A stretch of 64,000 bases of DNA from DATMAM01 sp035559995 (GTDB taxonomy: Bacteria; Desulfobacterota; Binatia; UBA9968), in assembly GCA_035559995.1 (NCBI GenBank), contig DATMAM010000038.1, forward strand, positions 246,311-310,310, given 5' to 3'. The position numbers were made by a program, and so were the translations under genes. Below are positions 7,851 to 15,244 of the stretch, piece after piece. Each line of letters begins with the position of its first letter. The stretch's first letter is position 1. The notes under the pieces are model-generated. The model was not told the DNA's origin and searched no databases. It was given only the letters and a program-made list of their open reading frames with translations.

Positions 7851-8341
7851 TTCACCTCCTCGCGCTTGATCTCGTAGTAAAACTTGTCCTTGGGCTTGGT
7901 GCGCTCGCAGCCGACATCGAGCAAAACCTCGTCTTCGTAGTTAGCGAGAGCTTCCTTATCGACCTCTTCGATGATGCGGATACAGGTATGCATTTTTTTC
8001 GCCCGCAGCCGCTCGATGATGTTTTCCACAGCAAGCTTTAGCTTGATCGCTGCCTTGGGCAGCCGGAAACCAACAGTGCCGAAGTTCAGCTCAACACTTT
8101 TCCCGTCCCAGTTTTTGCGATCGGTCTTTGCCCAGGTTCTCAAAGCTTTTTCATAGAGCGCGAGCGCTTCCCGTGGCCCGCTCGTTTCACGCAGAAGGCG
8201 AGAGCGAATTGCATCGATCGCTGTCTGTGCGTCCCTCTCTTCCGCCTCGATTAAGAGAGTCAGCGCGGTTATCTTTTTAAGAGTGAGATCCGCTTCCTCG
8301 CGGGAATTGACAGTGATATTCAGCTTCTGCGCCTTCGCCAT
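7847..8341 (-). CDS. gam: Mu Gam-like host-nuclease inhibitor
   Basis: A 164-residue protein of the bacteriophage Mu Gam family, which binds DNA ends as a Ku-like dimer and protects them from RecBCD-type exonucleases. It shows a long N-terminal coiled-coil (about residues 15-75) followed by the family motif GKSVELNFGTVGFRLPKAAIK and a C-terminal PKDKFYYEIKREEVK. Length matches Mu Gam. It lies between the ASCH-type gene, whose end it overlaps by 22 bp, and DUF1643. Confidence 0.88.
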   Translation of the reverse strand: MAKAQKLNITVNSREEADLTLKKITALTLLIEAEERDAQTAIDAIRSRLLRETSGPREALALYEKALRTWAKTDRKNWDGKSVELNFGTVGFRLPKAAIKLKLAVENIIERLRAKKMHTCIRIIEEVDKEALANYEDEVLLDVGCERTKPKDKFYYEIKREEVK

Positions 8342-9000
8342 TTGCCCTCCTTAATCCAGTTGAGCACTCGCATCGCGCTGCGGCTGTCCGTTACAATGGA
8401 GTCCCAGCACCAATTGCCGAACCATTCTTTGTAACTGAGCACTGGACAACGTGGAGAGCCGCCGATCCGCAGCCAGGAGCGACCAGGGCCGCGCGTCAGC
8501 CTCGGTGACCAACCCCGAAACTGCGAAGTCAAGCTAAGGTTGTCGCCGAACTCGATGGCAAAGGCTTTGCCGTCGAACATGCCGTTGTCCGGGTTGTTGC
8601 AGCAAAGGTTGATCCGGAGCCTTTCAGCCTTCAACCAATCCCGTCCTGGTTCATCAACGATTTCGAACTCGATCCGGTAGACCGTACCGTCCTGGCGCCT
8701 GCTGTGCGAGAAAAACGTTTTCTCGAACTCAAGCGGGTCCCGGCCAGGAAATCCCTCCTTAATCATTTCAGCCGGGCCGTAGATTGGATTGCGAAGCGCC
8801 TCCAGTGCTTCAAGCCGGATCTCCTTAATGCGGATGAAGCACACACGCTTGCCGCCACAACGCGGGCTTTTGTCATAGGCCTGGACGACTTCACCAGCGC
8901 GGAATTTCTGCGCGTGCTTATCGGTCCAGTCCCGGCGCGTAACCGTCTTCGAGCGCTCCAGGAGTTGAGGCGTTGTGTGCGCGAAGGAGATGATAGTCAT
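8320..9000 (-). CDS. ASCH-like N-terminal domain plus unknown C-terminal domain
   Basis: A 226-residue protein in two parts. The first 120 residues look like an ASCH/PUA-type beta-barrel: SFAHTTPQLLERSKTVTRRDW, then FRAGEVVQAYDKSP and VCFIRIKEIRLEALE. ASCH domains bind RNA or modified nucleotides. The second part, from about residue 125, is rich in Trp and Cys (INLCCNNPDNGMFDG, GNWCWDSIVTDSRSAMR, NWIKEGKW) and is not recognised. Its ATG shares an A with the SSB stop. Possible nucleotide-modification or RNA-binding role, inferred only. Confidence 0.65.
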   Translation of the reverse strand: MTIISFAHTTPQLLERSKTVTRRDWTDKHAQKFRAGEVVQAYDKSPRCGGKRVCFIRIKEIRLEALEALRNPIYGPAEMIKEGFPGRDPLEFEKTFFSHSRRQDGTVYRIEFEIVDEPGRDWLKAERLRINLCCNNPDNGMFDGKAFAIEFGDNLSLTSQFRGWSPRLTRGPGRSWLRIGGSPRCPVLSYKEWFGNWCWDSIVTDSRSAMRVLNWIKEGKWRRRRS

Positions 9001-9368
9001 TATCCATCCTCTCCCGGCTCCCAGTCTTCTGCAGGCACCGTTTCATGATTTTTCGGCGCGCCGAGGAAGCGGATGCGCTCGACGATCACTCTTGTTTTCG
9101 AGAGCTGCATGCCGAGGGAGTTTTGGAACTTGTCAGTTTGCAGTGTTCCTTCGACAAAAACCTGCGTGCCTTTAGTGAGGTATTGTTTGCAGCTCTCCGC
9201 AGTCTTTCCGAAGCAGACGAGATCGAGCCAGGTGACTTTCTTCTCTTCGTTAACCATGCGCTCCGTTGCGATCGAAAACTCCGCGACCGGTGTCCCCTTC
9301 GGCGTGTAGCGCAGGTCTGGCACGTCCTTGCCGAGGCGGCCAAGCGCGAAAACCTTGCAGTAGCTCAT
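9000..9368 (-). CDS. ssb: Phage single-stranded DNA-binding protein
   Basis: A 122-residue OB-fold SSB. Family signatures are GRLGKDVPDLRYTPKGTPVAEFSIAT and WLDLVCFGKTAESCKQYLTKGTQVFVEGTL (in parts, about residues 10-80). The C-terminus is acidic (AEDWEPGEDG), similar in charge to the SSB tip that recruits partners, though it lacks the final DxPF. The ATG at 9368 overlaps the upstream stop by 4 bp and is preferred over a longer in-frame start. It would coat single strands during transposition-replication. Confidence 0.9.
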   Translation of the reverse strand: MSYCKVFALGRLGKDVPDLRYTPKGTPVAEFSIATERMVNEEKKVTWLDLVCFGKTAESCKQYLTKGTQVFVEGTLQTDKFQNSLGMQLSKTRVIVERIRFLGAPKNHETVPAEDWEPGEDG

Positions 9369-9571
9369 TCCGACAGCCCTTCTTTTCTTGCGAGCCAGAG
9401 CGGGATCTCGGCTGTGATCTCTTCGCCCTGCTCGATCTCGTCCCACTCGGTGTCGCTATCGAGCACCGCGCGCCGCCCGAGCCAGATATCCTTGACCGGT
9501 GTCCAGAGCTTGATGGAGTCCCGGTTTTTGACCAGCACCTTGCCGGTGATCACTACCCGCTCAGTTCGCAT
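9365..9571 (-). CDS. Small phage early protein, unknown
   Basis: A 68-residue protein, probably mostly beta strand (ERVVITGKVLVKNRDSIKLW) with an acidic centre (DSDTEWDEIEQGEEI). No family recognised. It sits between the STAS gene (2-bp gap) and SSB (4-bp overlap), which supports it as a real gene of the early operon. Confidence 0.6.
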   Translation of the reverse strand: MRTERVVITGKVLVKNRDSIKLWTPVKDIWLGRRAVLDSDTEWDEIEQGEEITAEIPLWLARKEGLSE

Positions 9572-9573
9572 GA

Positions 9574-9930
9574 TCAGTGCACCGTACCTTCCGCGCCGGC
9601 CCAGTCGTCATCGAAGCTTCCGACCGCGTCTTCGACTGAGGCATAGCTCTCGATCCACGGCTCGGCCCCGGCGCGCTGAAAGATTCGCGTTACGAAATCT
9701 GAGGCGCAGGCGATCTTGAGATCGCCTTCCAGATTGCGCAGCTTCTGAAGCAACCCGATCAACCCGCCGACAGCAAAGAAGCTCACGGCATCAACGCTCT
9801 TGATGTTCAAGATGACGTTGACCTGGCCGTGGTCCGCAAGGTCAATGATCTTGTGCTTGATGCGGATCATCTCGGCGAGGTCGATATCGCCGGTTACGTT
9901 GATGATCGCCGGGCTCACAGCCTTAATCAC
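9574..9930 (-). CDS. STAS-domain (anti-anti-sigma-like) protein
   Basis: 118 residues with a STAS pattern: a first strand containing INVTGDIDLAE, the core NVILNIKSVDAVSFFAVGGL, helix IGLLQKLRNLEGDLKIACAS, then VTRIFQRAGAEPWIESYASVEDAV. SpoIIAA-like antagonists bind kinase anti-sigma factors and are controlled by Ser phosphorylation. Here the usual DSSG is replaced by AVSFFAVGG, so Ser may or may not be a phospho-site. Its ATG overlaps the preceding stop by 4 bp. A STAS protein inside a transposable-phage early operon is unusual; the host target is unknown. Confidence 0.75.
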   Translation of the reverse strand: MIKAVSPAIINVTGDIDLAEMIRIKHKIIDLADHGQVNVILNIKSVDAVSFFAVGGLIGLLQKLRNLEGDLKIACASDFVTRIFQRAGAEPWIESYASVEDAVGSFDDDWAGAEGTVH

Positions 9931-10334
9931 TTTTCACCCTCACGCTGGCCCTCTCCCGTTAAGTGAGAAGGAAAAGAATTGCCGCGCGACCGCTCTTGCG
10001 CGCGGTTGAGAATATCGCCGAGAAGCGACGGCCCTTCACCCCTTCGAAGCCCCTTTGATCCGGCCTCTTCTTCGAGCTTGCGCAGCGTGCCGCCGAGGTA
10101 CGACCGCACGTCGGCCACCGGATTGGGTGGCCGGTCCGCCCCGCCGGTTTCACGCTCCGCCAAACTCCTAACGCACCGTAAGATGATGGGGATGGGCTTA
10201 CGCTGCTTAACGCTTGAATGGATAAATTCGTAGATGGGCTTGTACCGCTCACGGTTCGAATTATAGAGCTGCTCGGCGATCTCGAAACATTCTTTGAGCT
10301 GCTGAGCAGCGATGCGCTTAAGTTTCTCACTCAT
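9927..10334 (-). CDS. Phage early protein, helical, unknown
   Basis: A 135-residue protein, helical at the N-terminus (MSEKLKRIAAQQLKECFEIA) with a second helical stretch KPIYEFIHSSVKQRKPIPII, then a basic, Gly-rich tail. No family recognised. ATG 10334 overlaps the upstream stop as ATGA and is chosen over an in-frame start at 10451. Downstream it overlaps the STAS gene by 4 bp, so the pair is likely translationally coupled. Confidence 0.6.
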   Translation of the reverse strand: MSEKLKRIAAQQLKECFEIAEQLYNSNRERYKPIYEFIHSSVKQRKPIPIILRCVRSLAERETGGADRPPNPVADVRSYLGGTLRKLEEEAGSKGLRRGEGPSLLGDILNRAQERSRGNSFPSHLTGEGQREGEK

Positions 10335-10693
10335 GTTTTCAGCTTGCGGCGGGCGCGGACGATTAGACGCAGCTTGGAATTGACTCTGCTGCTGCAATCC
10401 CGGCAGCGTTTGCCAACCCGAGTCTTTTTCGCCTTGCCGCAGATCAGGCACCGCGGCTCCTCTTCACCCTCGTCGATGTCCTGACGGGCGTCGGTGACCA
10501 CCATATTGATCTGCTCAGGGGTGGCTGCGTTCTTGCATGCAACGCCGCAACCGTATTCACGCTGATACTCGGCGCAGCGCAGCATCGCGATGTGGCTTTG
10601 ACGCTGGGGGCAGAAGACCATTCCGGTGAACTCTTTCTCGACCTTGACGGACCCGGCCCTTCCCAGAGCCGCTGAAATACCGCCGCCAGCCAT
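10331..10693 (-). CDS. Cys-rich putative zinc-binding phage protein
   Basis: A 120-residue protein with eight cysteines in two clusters. The first is C28, C40, C49, C53 (FCPQRQSHIAMLRC, YGCGVAC). The second is C82-x2-C85 and C97-x2-C100 (RCLICGKAKK, RCRDCSS), a four-Cys zinc ribbon. The C-terminus is highly basic (RLIVRARRKLKT), suggesting nucleic-acid binding. Its start overlaps the stop of the 54-residue gene before it. Function unknown; a regulator of the early operon is one possibility. Confidence 0.65.
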   Translation of the reverse strand: MAGGGISAALGRAGSVKVEKEFTGMVFCPQRQSHIAMLRCAEYQREYGCGVACKNAATPEQINMVVTDARQDIDEGEEEPRCLICGKAKKTRVGKRCRDCSSRVNSKLRLIVRARRKLKT

Positions 10694-10857
10694 CAGAGCT
10701 CCTCGTGGAGTGGAATCCTGTAGGCCTTGCCCTTCTCGCGCGAGAACGCAATGTGGAGGAAGCGCCTGAACGAAGTTGTGTGCTCCGGGCCGCGCAGGGG
10801 AAAGAGGCGTGAGAGAAGACGCTGAATAAACCTTGCGCTTTTAATTTTGCGCGTCAT
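10693..10857 (-). CDS. 54-residue basic phage protein
   Basis: A small frame fills the space between the MuB-like gene and the Cys-rich gene. It has GAGGAG seven bases before the ATG, and its stop overlaps the next start (TGATG). The product begins MTRKIKSARFIQRLLSRLF and is Arg/Phe-rich with no Cys. No family recognised. Ribosome site and coupling make translation likely. Confidence 0.55.
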   Translation of the reverse strand: MTRKIKSARFIQRLLSRLFPLRGPEHTTSFRRFLHIAFSREKGKAYRIPLHEEL

Positions 10858-10867
10858 GTAAATCTCC

Positions 10868-12112
10868 TCAGAAGCTCATCGGAATATTTCTGATCGTCTC
10901 AGCGGTGATCTTTTTCTCGCCTAACTCGTGCGCGACGATCATTGCGGCGGCGGCCAAGTTGTTCGCCGCAAGCGGCGTGTCGCCAGTCACCTGCTTAAGG
11001 CGCGCGCTCATTTCTCTGATTGCCGACTTATCAAACACATCCGCGCTGGCGCCGTTGAGTCCCGCGCGCTCCAGCTTGTGCTCGATATACGCGCCCAGCT
11101 CGCCGTTGAGACCGCCCAGTTCAAAGAGGTCAACACGTTGCGCGACCTCGGAGAGTTCCATGTTGGTCTTTAGCCGCGCTGCCAGCTTGTCCTGACCGAC
11201 GAGAATGAATGCGATCGGCTTTCCGAACTGGCGGTCAAGCTCGTACAGGCGTTTGCACGCGAGCAGCACATCGTCGCGGAGCAGGTGCGCCTCGTCGATC
11301 AACACAACGATCTTCACACCAGAGGCCTGCGCCGCCTGGACGGCGAGTCTGAGTTCGTAGCCGCGCTGTTCCAGCCGGCCGTGCTCGTTATAGACCGCTC
11401 CCAGGCCGCGCATGATTGCATCGCAGAGCCCCGAGGGGCCAAGGTATTGTCCTTCGACGGTGTTGGGCTCGACCAGCACAACTCCCTTCCGGGACTTGAG
11501 CCACGAGCGGAACCGTTTCAGGATCTGCGTTTTGCCGCTCCCCTTCGGACCGGTTAGCGCAAACCAGCCGTGCTTGGTCACAGCTCCCTGCATTTTTGCG
11601 AGCGCCTGGCGCGTCTGCTTGGTCTCTTTGAGATCCTCTTCGCTTGCGATTTCGTCGGTGAAGGGATCTCTCTTGAGACCGAAGTTTTGCAGCACTTCGT
11701 CCGTGAGGCTTTTCTTGGTGATCATCTTTTTCCTCCTTAGCTCTTTTTGGAGCTTCAAATAGTTCTCGAATTGTTGCAGCGTCTCCCGGTTCGGCCACTC
11801 TCCTTGATGCAGCGCGCGATATAGAATGCTCGGGCGGATTCCCAGAGCTTCGGCGGCAGTGGCGAACGTAATGCCCAGCCCCGCCAGGCGTTTGAACATT
11901 GGCGCCGTTTTGACCGCGGCGGCTCCTTGCTGTTTTTTGGCTTCCAACCAGGCCCTGATCGCTGGCTCGGGGTTTTTCCTTACCGCCGGGCGGCGGCCAT
12001 GTAGAAACTCATGCAGTACGGTCCGGCTGATTCCCATCTCTTTCGCGGCTACGCGCCAGGAGACGCCGGTCTGACAAAATTGATTGAGCAGGCGTTTCTG
12101 TGGATTGCTCAT
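10868..12112 (-). CDS. MuB/ExeA-like AAA+ transposition ATPase with N-terminal HTH
   Basis: A 414-residue transposition target-selection ATPase. Residues 1-115 hold two helix-turn-helix-like units (VSWRVAAKEMGISRTVLHEF; ITFATAAEALGIRPSILYRA). The AAA+ core follows with Walker A GPKGSGKT at 188-195, Walker B VVLIDEAH with D273/E274, and a sensor-like FILVGQ. In Mu, MuB binds DNA with ATP and delivers the target to MuA. It overlaps the transposase gene by 4 bp. An internal ATG (codon 130, position 11725) is preceded six bases upstream by GGAGG, so a shorter ATPase-only product may also be made. Confidence 0.88.
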   Translation of the reverse strand: MSNPQKRLLNQFCQTGVSWRVAAKEMGISRTVLHEFLHGRRPAVRKNPEPAIRAWLEAKKQQGAAAVKTAPMFKRLAGLGITFATAAEALGIRPSILYRALHQGEWPNRETLQQFENYLKLQKELRRKKMITKKSLTDEVLQNFGLKRDPFTDEIASEEDLKETKQTRQALAKMQGAVTKHGWFALTGPKGSGKTQILKRFRSWLKSRKGVVLVEPNTVEGQYLGPSGLCDAIMRGLGAVYNEHGRLEQRGYELRLAVQAAQASGVKIVVLIDEAHLLRDDVLLACKRLYELDRQFGKPIAFILVGQDKLAARLKTNMELSEVAQRVDLFELGGLNGELGAYIEHKLERAGLNGASADVFDKSAIREMSARLKQVTGDTPLAANNLAAAAMIVAHELGEKKITAETIRNIPMSF

Positions 12113-13767
12113 CCTTGACCCTCCGCAAGATCACGTTCGAGAGCTTCAGCGACAATTCTATTAAGCTCGCTTTCGCCGATCTGCTCTCTGCCCTTCATGA
12201 TTGAGTCCACCCAGAAACGCTCCGCGCTGGATGGCGGTGAGTTGACGATTAAGCCGTGCGATTTAAGCCGCAAAATGATTTCAAATTTGTTGAGCTGCTT
12301 TTCGGCGGAGAAGCCTGGCCGCTCCTTGCCGTCCGCACCGATCACCGTCTTTTCCGCGATTCTCTTTTCGTCGAATGCTTCGCCCTTGCGCGGCAGATAC
12401 GCGGTCCTTCCCGGATCGGTGGAATAGAGCTTCATGCCGGGATAGCTTTGATCAGCCGCCGCTGCGCGCGCCGCTTCCACCGCCGTCGCCTCGCGCTCCT
12501 CGCGCGGGTAGCTGAACGCGGGCCGCACGATAGCAGCCTTGTTTTCTTCAACTTCGATCTCGTCTGACCGGAACACCGCATACACCTTCGAGTAATCGCC
12601 GGGCAGCCAGTACACGTCGATCTTCTCGTCGATCCAGTCGATGTACGGGCGGCGCTCCGGGAGGCGGTAGAGATGCCGGTCGATGCTGAAGGTAAGATTT
12701 TTGTAGACCACGCGGGTGTCGTGGTCGTAGTGAAAGACGCGCCAGAGTTCTTCTGAGGGGGTGTGCTGTGGCTTGCCGATCTCCAGCCAGCGCGCGAACG
12801 GCGACGCCTGCGTCACTGAATGCGTGCGGCGGTTAAGCGAGAGAACGAACTGATAGAGCGACTCGCATGCTTCCGCCCAGGTCATCGGCCTGATCTGAAA
12901 GAGCTTCAGCCACTCGTTGTAGAGCTTGAATACACTCTCGATCTTGCCGCGCTTTCGCGCCGCATGCGGCGTATCGTATGAGGGATCGGTTGGGATGATA
13001 TGCACGCCGAGCTTCTTGAGCGCCACGCGGAACTTGGTTCCCTGATTCCCGCCGCCGTTATCTATATAGATGTGTTGCGGTATCCCATAGAACGGAAACT
13101 CGGCCGGGTTCGGTTTTTCCGACCAGGCATGGAAGAGAAAGTCGAGATGGTTGTACTGGTTGAGAGACCGATAAAGCAGCGCAAATTTACAGCGTGAGTA
13201 ATCGTCCACAAGCGAGTAGAGCCAGATCGCGTCCGGCTTCTCGCCGCGCGAGTTCTTCCGGTTCGCGCGCGGATTCCAGGAGAGTGTGTCTGTCTGCCGG
13301 TCGTAGTGGAGCTGCTCCAGTTTCGTGGTATCGAACTGGTGGATCGCGTTAGGGCCGCCGGCTTCAAACTCGTGCACCGGCTTAACGTCCGTCTTTAGCC
13401 GGCGGCGGGATATGCCTTGCCGGCGAAGCCATCCGTTGTAGGTGGCAGGATTAAGCGTGCCTGGCGGTATGACGTTATTTAGTTCCGCGAGGCCGACAGC
13501 CGCCTCTGCGGTAAGGTCGTAATTTGCAGTGAGAGATTTGAGCCACTGCAGCTGCTCTTCGCTGATTGTAAGCCGCCGGGCACCGATATCTGACCGCGCC
13601 GCGCGGCCAGTAGCGCGCACCGATTGAGAGATTCGATAGACATGCCCAGGAGAGATTCCGAAGCGCTCCGCGAGATCCTCGATGATCGCCCGCGCTTCGG
13701 CGCCGGTCTTGCCGGCCAGCGAGGAAAGTATAATGTCGCGTCTGTCGATCCCGATGCGGCGGCCCAT
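12109..13767 (-). CDS. MuA-class DDE transposase
   Basis: A 552-residue transposase that would bind the phage ends and catalyse strand transfer. The N-terminal 120 residues contain HTH segments (FGISPGHVYRISQSV). The rve/DDE core has D146 (HQFDTT), D236 (YIDNGGGNQ) and E277 (RGKIESVF), all three catalytic acids present. A Mu-type C-terminal beta-barrel follows (LTFSIDRHLYRLP, KVYAVFRSDEIEV). Length is shorter than MuA (663) but normal for relatives. It lies 6 bp after the DUF3102-like gene and overlaps the ATPase gene by 4 bp. Confidence 0.92.
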   Translation of the reverse strand: MGRRIGIDRRDIILSSLAGKTGAEARAIIEDLAERFGISPGHVYRISQSVRATGRAARSDIGARRLTISEEQLQWLKSLTANYDLTAEAAVGLAELNNVIPPGTLNPATYNGWLRRQGISRRRLKTDVKPVHEFEAGGPNAIHQFDTTKLEQLHYDRQTDTLSWNPRANRKNSRGEKPDAIWLYSLVDDYSRCKFALLYRSLNQYNHLDFLFHAWSEKPNPAEFPFYGIPQHIYIDNGGGNQGTKFRVALKKLGVHIIPTDPSYDTPHAARKRGKIESVFKLYNEWLKLFQIRPMTWAEACESLYQFVLSLNRRTHSVTQASPFARWLEIGKPQHTPSEELWRVFHYDHDTRVVYKNLTFSIDRHLYRLPERRPYIDWIDEKIDVYWLPGDYSKVYAVFRSDEIEVEENKAAIVRPAFSYPREEREATAVEAARAAAADQSYPGMKLYSTDPGRTAYLPRKGEAFDEKRIAEKTVIGADGKERPGFSAEKQLNKFEIILRLKSHGLIVNSPPSSAERFWVDSIMKGREQIGESELNRIVAEALERDLAEGQG

Positions 13768-13773
13768 GCGTCG

Positions 13774-14508
13774 TTACCCAGCAAAGCCCGGCGCGTGTCT
13801 TACTTCCGCGCGCTTCCGTACTTCTTCGACCGGATGCATCTTTGCGATCAGGCGCGTATAGACGGCGCCAAGTTTTTTAACCATCTCAAGATCGAAGATC
13901 CGGTCGTACCACTCGGGCTTGATCTCCGCGTCAGCGAGCTGCGTCAGGGCCGTTAGCGCCTCGGTATAGAGCAGCGTGAATGCCGTCCATTTTTCGTCTT
14001 CCAATCCCGCGGGAGCTTGAATCTGCTTTTGCTTTTTCGGCTTGGAGCGGGATTTTTCGAGCTTCTTGTCGTTGTAGATTTTTTCCAGGTCCCAGGGAGT
14101 GAGTTTCTTAACGGCTTCCGGCGGGGTCTCGGCGAGAATGGTTTCGATCTTTGGCATGGGAAGGTTGAGCAGTCTGTCCGTAACCCTTCCCGGCGGCAGG
14201 TGCAGCGCCTGCGGGAACCTCGCTGCGACCTCCAGGAGCCTCATGCAAGTACGGACATAGAATGGGCTCCATTTGCGCTTCTGAATAAAAGGCTCCCATT
14301 CGCCGTGCTTGAGCTGCTCCTTGATGGCCATGAAGTAGCGCCCCTGCGTGACCATCTCGGCCGCCGTATAGCGGATGCGCTTCTCGACTTCCTGGGCGAG
14401 ATCATCGACGCCGCGCTGTAGCAGCTCCTTTAGCTGGTACGGGTCTTCGGCGCTGCCGAGACCACGGCTCAGAGTTTCGAGTTCAGTTCCTGACTTCTTG
14501 CCTCTCAT
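13774..14508 (-). CDS. DUF3102-like phage protein
   Basis: A 244-residue protein with a DUF3102-like N-terminal half (IRYTAAEMVTQGRYFMAIKE, HGEWEPFIQKRKWSPFYVRT), a helical segment seen in phage and plasmid proteins related to ParB-type or KorB-type DNA handling. A basic Lys-rich linker (near residues 150-165) and a C-terminal helical domain follow. It precedes the transposase gene by 6 bp. The ATG has GGAAGG upstream and lies 13 bp from a 26-bp perfect palindrome. Role unknown; possibly a DNA-binding partner of transposition. Confidence 0.6.
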   Translation of the reverse strand: MRGKKSGTELETLSRGLGSAEDPYQLKELLQRGVDDLAQEVEKRIRYTAAEMVTQGRYFMAIKEQLKHGEWEPFIQKRKWSPFYVRTCMRLLEVAARFPQALHLPPGRVTDRLLNLPMPKIETILAETPPEAVKKLTPWDLEKIYNDKKLEKSRSKPKKQKQIQAPAGLEDEKWTAFTLLYTEALTALTQLADAEIKPEWYDRIFDLEMVKKLGAVYTRLIAKMHPVEEVRKRAEVRHAPGFAG

Positions 14509-14704
14509 AATTGCCTTCCGTCAAAAGTCTGGACGTCCAGACTTTTGCCCTTTCTAAGTTGCTGATTTTGCTCATTTGCGACTTGAAACACTGGCGGCAC
14601 TGGTCGTGCCCTTTTCTGGCCTTGTATCCCCGGTTGGCGCGCTTGGCTCGCGCCCTGATTCTGATCCGTCTGTCGCACTCGCAGAGCTTCTGCGCGCGCT
14701 TCAT
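14483..14704 (-). CDS. Small Cys4 putative zinc-binding protein
   Basis: A 73-residue basic protein with C8-x-C10 and C36-x2-C39 (KLCECDRR; DQCRQCFKS), a possible zinc knuckle. GGAGGAATGAGCC precedes the ATG at 14704. The last 22 codons run through the 26-bp palindrome and overlap the DUF3102-like gene by 26 bp, which is long for this operon. The frame may therefore be real only in part. No family recognised. Confidence 0.4.
   Translation of the reverse strand: MKRAQKLCECDRRIRIRARAKRANRGYKARKGHDQCRQCFKSQMSKISNLERAKVWTSRLLTEGNYERQEVRN
14522..14547. repeat. 26-bp perfect palindrome, copy 1
   Basis: Half-site CAAAAGTCTGGAC followed by its exact reverse complement, with no spacer. A second identical copy lies at 18558-18583. 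The identity between copies extends to 32 nt (T before and CCCTT after), in the same orientation. This copy lies just upstream of the DUF3102-like gene within the leftward early operon. It could be a regulator operator, a bidirectional terminator (T tract on both sides), or a recombination site. Confidence 0.9.
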
Positions 14705-14707
14705 GGC

Positions 14708-14998
14708 TCATTCCTCCGGGTCCTTTCGCTCGAAGTGGAGGCTGAGTCTGCCTTCGCCATCGACGTTGACGCGTACCGGCCACTGGGCGAAGCGGGTCTC
14801 GTTGCCGCAGCAGAAAGCCTTCTTAAAGCGAGCTTCGAACTGATAAAGAGGCATGACCTCGCCGTCGGTGAAGGCCGGAACGGGATGGGCTTCTTCAATC
14901 ATCGCGCGGAGCTTTTCCTGGAGGATTTCTGCGTCCTCTTCGGTGCGGATGAGATCGCGGATTTTGTCGAGATCGAGTTTAGACAAGTCAGCCCTCAA
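14708..14998 (-). CDS. Phage early protein, unknown
   Basis: A 96-residue acidic protein beginning LRADLSKLDLDKIRDLIRTE, with a helical N-terminal half and a predicted strand-rich end (FAQWPVRVNVDGEGRLSLHF). TTG 14998 is chosen because GAGGGG lies six bases before it and the longer in-frame extension would overlap the Cys4 gene extensively. The Shine-Dalgarno lies inside a 10-bp hairpin. No family recognised. Confidence 0.5.
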   Translation of the reverse strand: MRADLSKLDLDKIRDLIRTEEDAEILQEKLRAMIEEAHPVPAFTDGEVMPLYQFEARFKKAFCCGNETRFAQWPVRVNVDGEGRLSLHFERKDPEE

Positions 14999-15000
14999 GT

Positions 15001-15024
15001 ATGGCCCCTCAAACGAGGGGCCAT
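15001..15024 (-). promoter_or_regulatory. Hairpin covering the ribosome site of the TTG-start gene
   Basis: A perfect 10-bp stem (15001-15010 with 15015-15024, arms ATGGCCCCTC/GAGGGGCCAT) with a 4-nt loop. On the minus strand the second arm contains the GAGGGG that would serve the TTG at 14998. There is no T tract, so it is not a good terminator; translational control is plausible. Confidence 0.4.
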
Positions 15025-15041
15025 CGTTTGATGGTTGAGGT

Positions 15042-15233
15042 CTAGGCCGCCTGCGTGGGCAGCGAAGAGAGGAAAAGTCGCCCGTCCCTCTCAAACGCGC
15101 CCGGCGAGTGTCTTTCCGCCATGAGCGCGTAGGCTTCCGCGGCGCAGAGATTGCAGACATCGAGCTTGATGACTTCCGACTCGACGCGATGCGTTGCGGG
15201 CGCTTCTCTCAAGCAACGTTGGCATTGTTTCAT
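15042..15233 (-). CDS. Small Cys4 zinc-ribbon protein
   Basis: A 63-residue protein with C4-x2-C7 and C27-x2-C30 (MKQCQRCLRE; LDVCNLCAAEAYALM), the pattern of a treble-clef or zinc-ribbon domain. GGAGG lies four bases before the ATG. It follows the lipoprotein gene by 11 bp. Such small zinc proteins are common in phage early operons and often bind nucleic acid or host polymerase, but nothing here identifies the target. Confidence 0.6.
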   Translation of the reverse strand: MKQCQRCLREAPATHRVESEVIKLDVCNLCAAEAYALMAERHSPGAFERDGRLFLSSLPTQAA

Positions 15234-15244
15234 AACGCCTCCTT

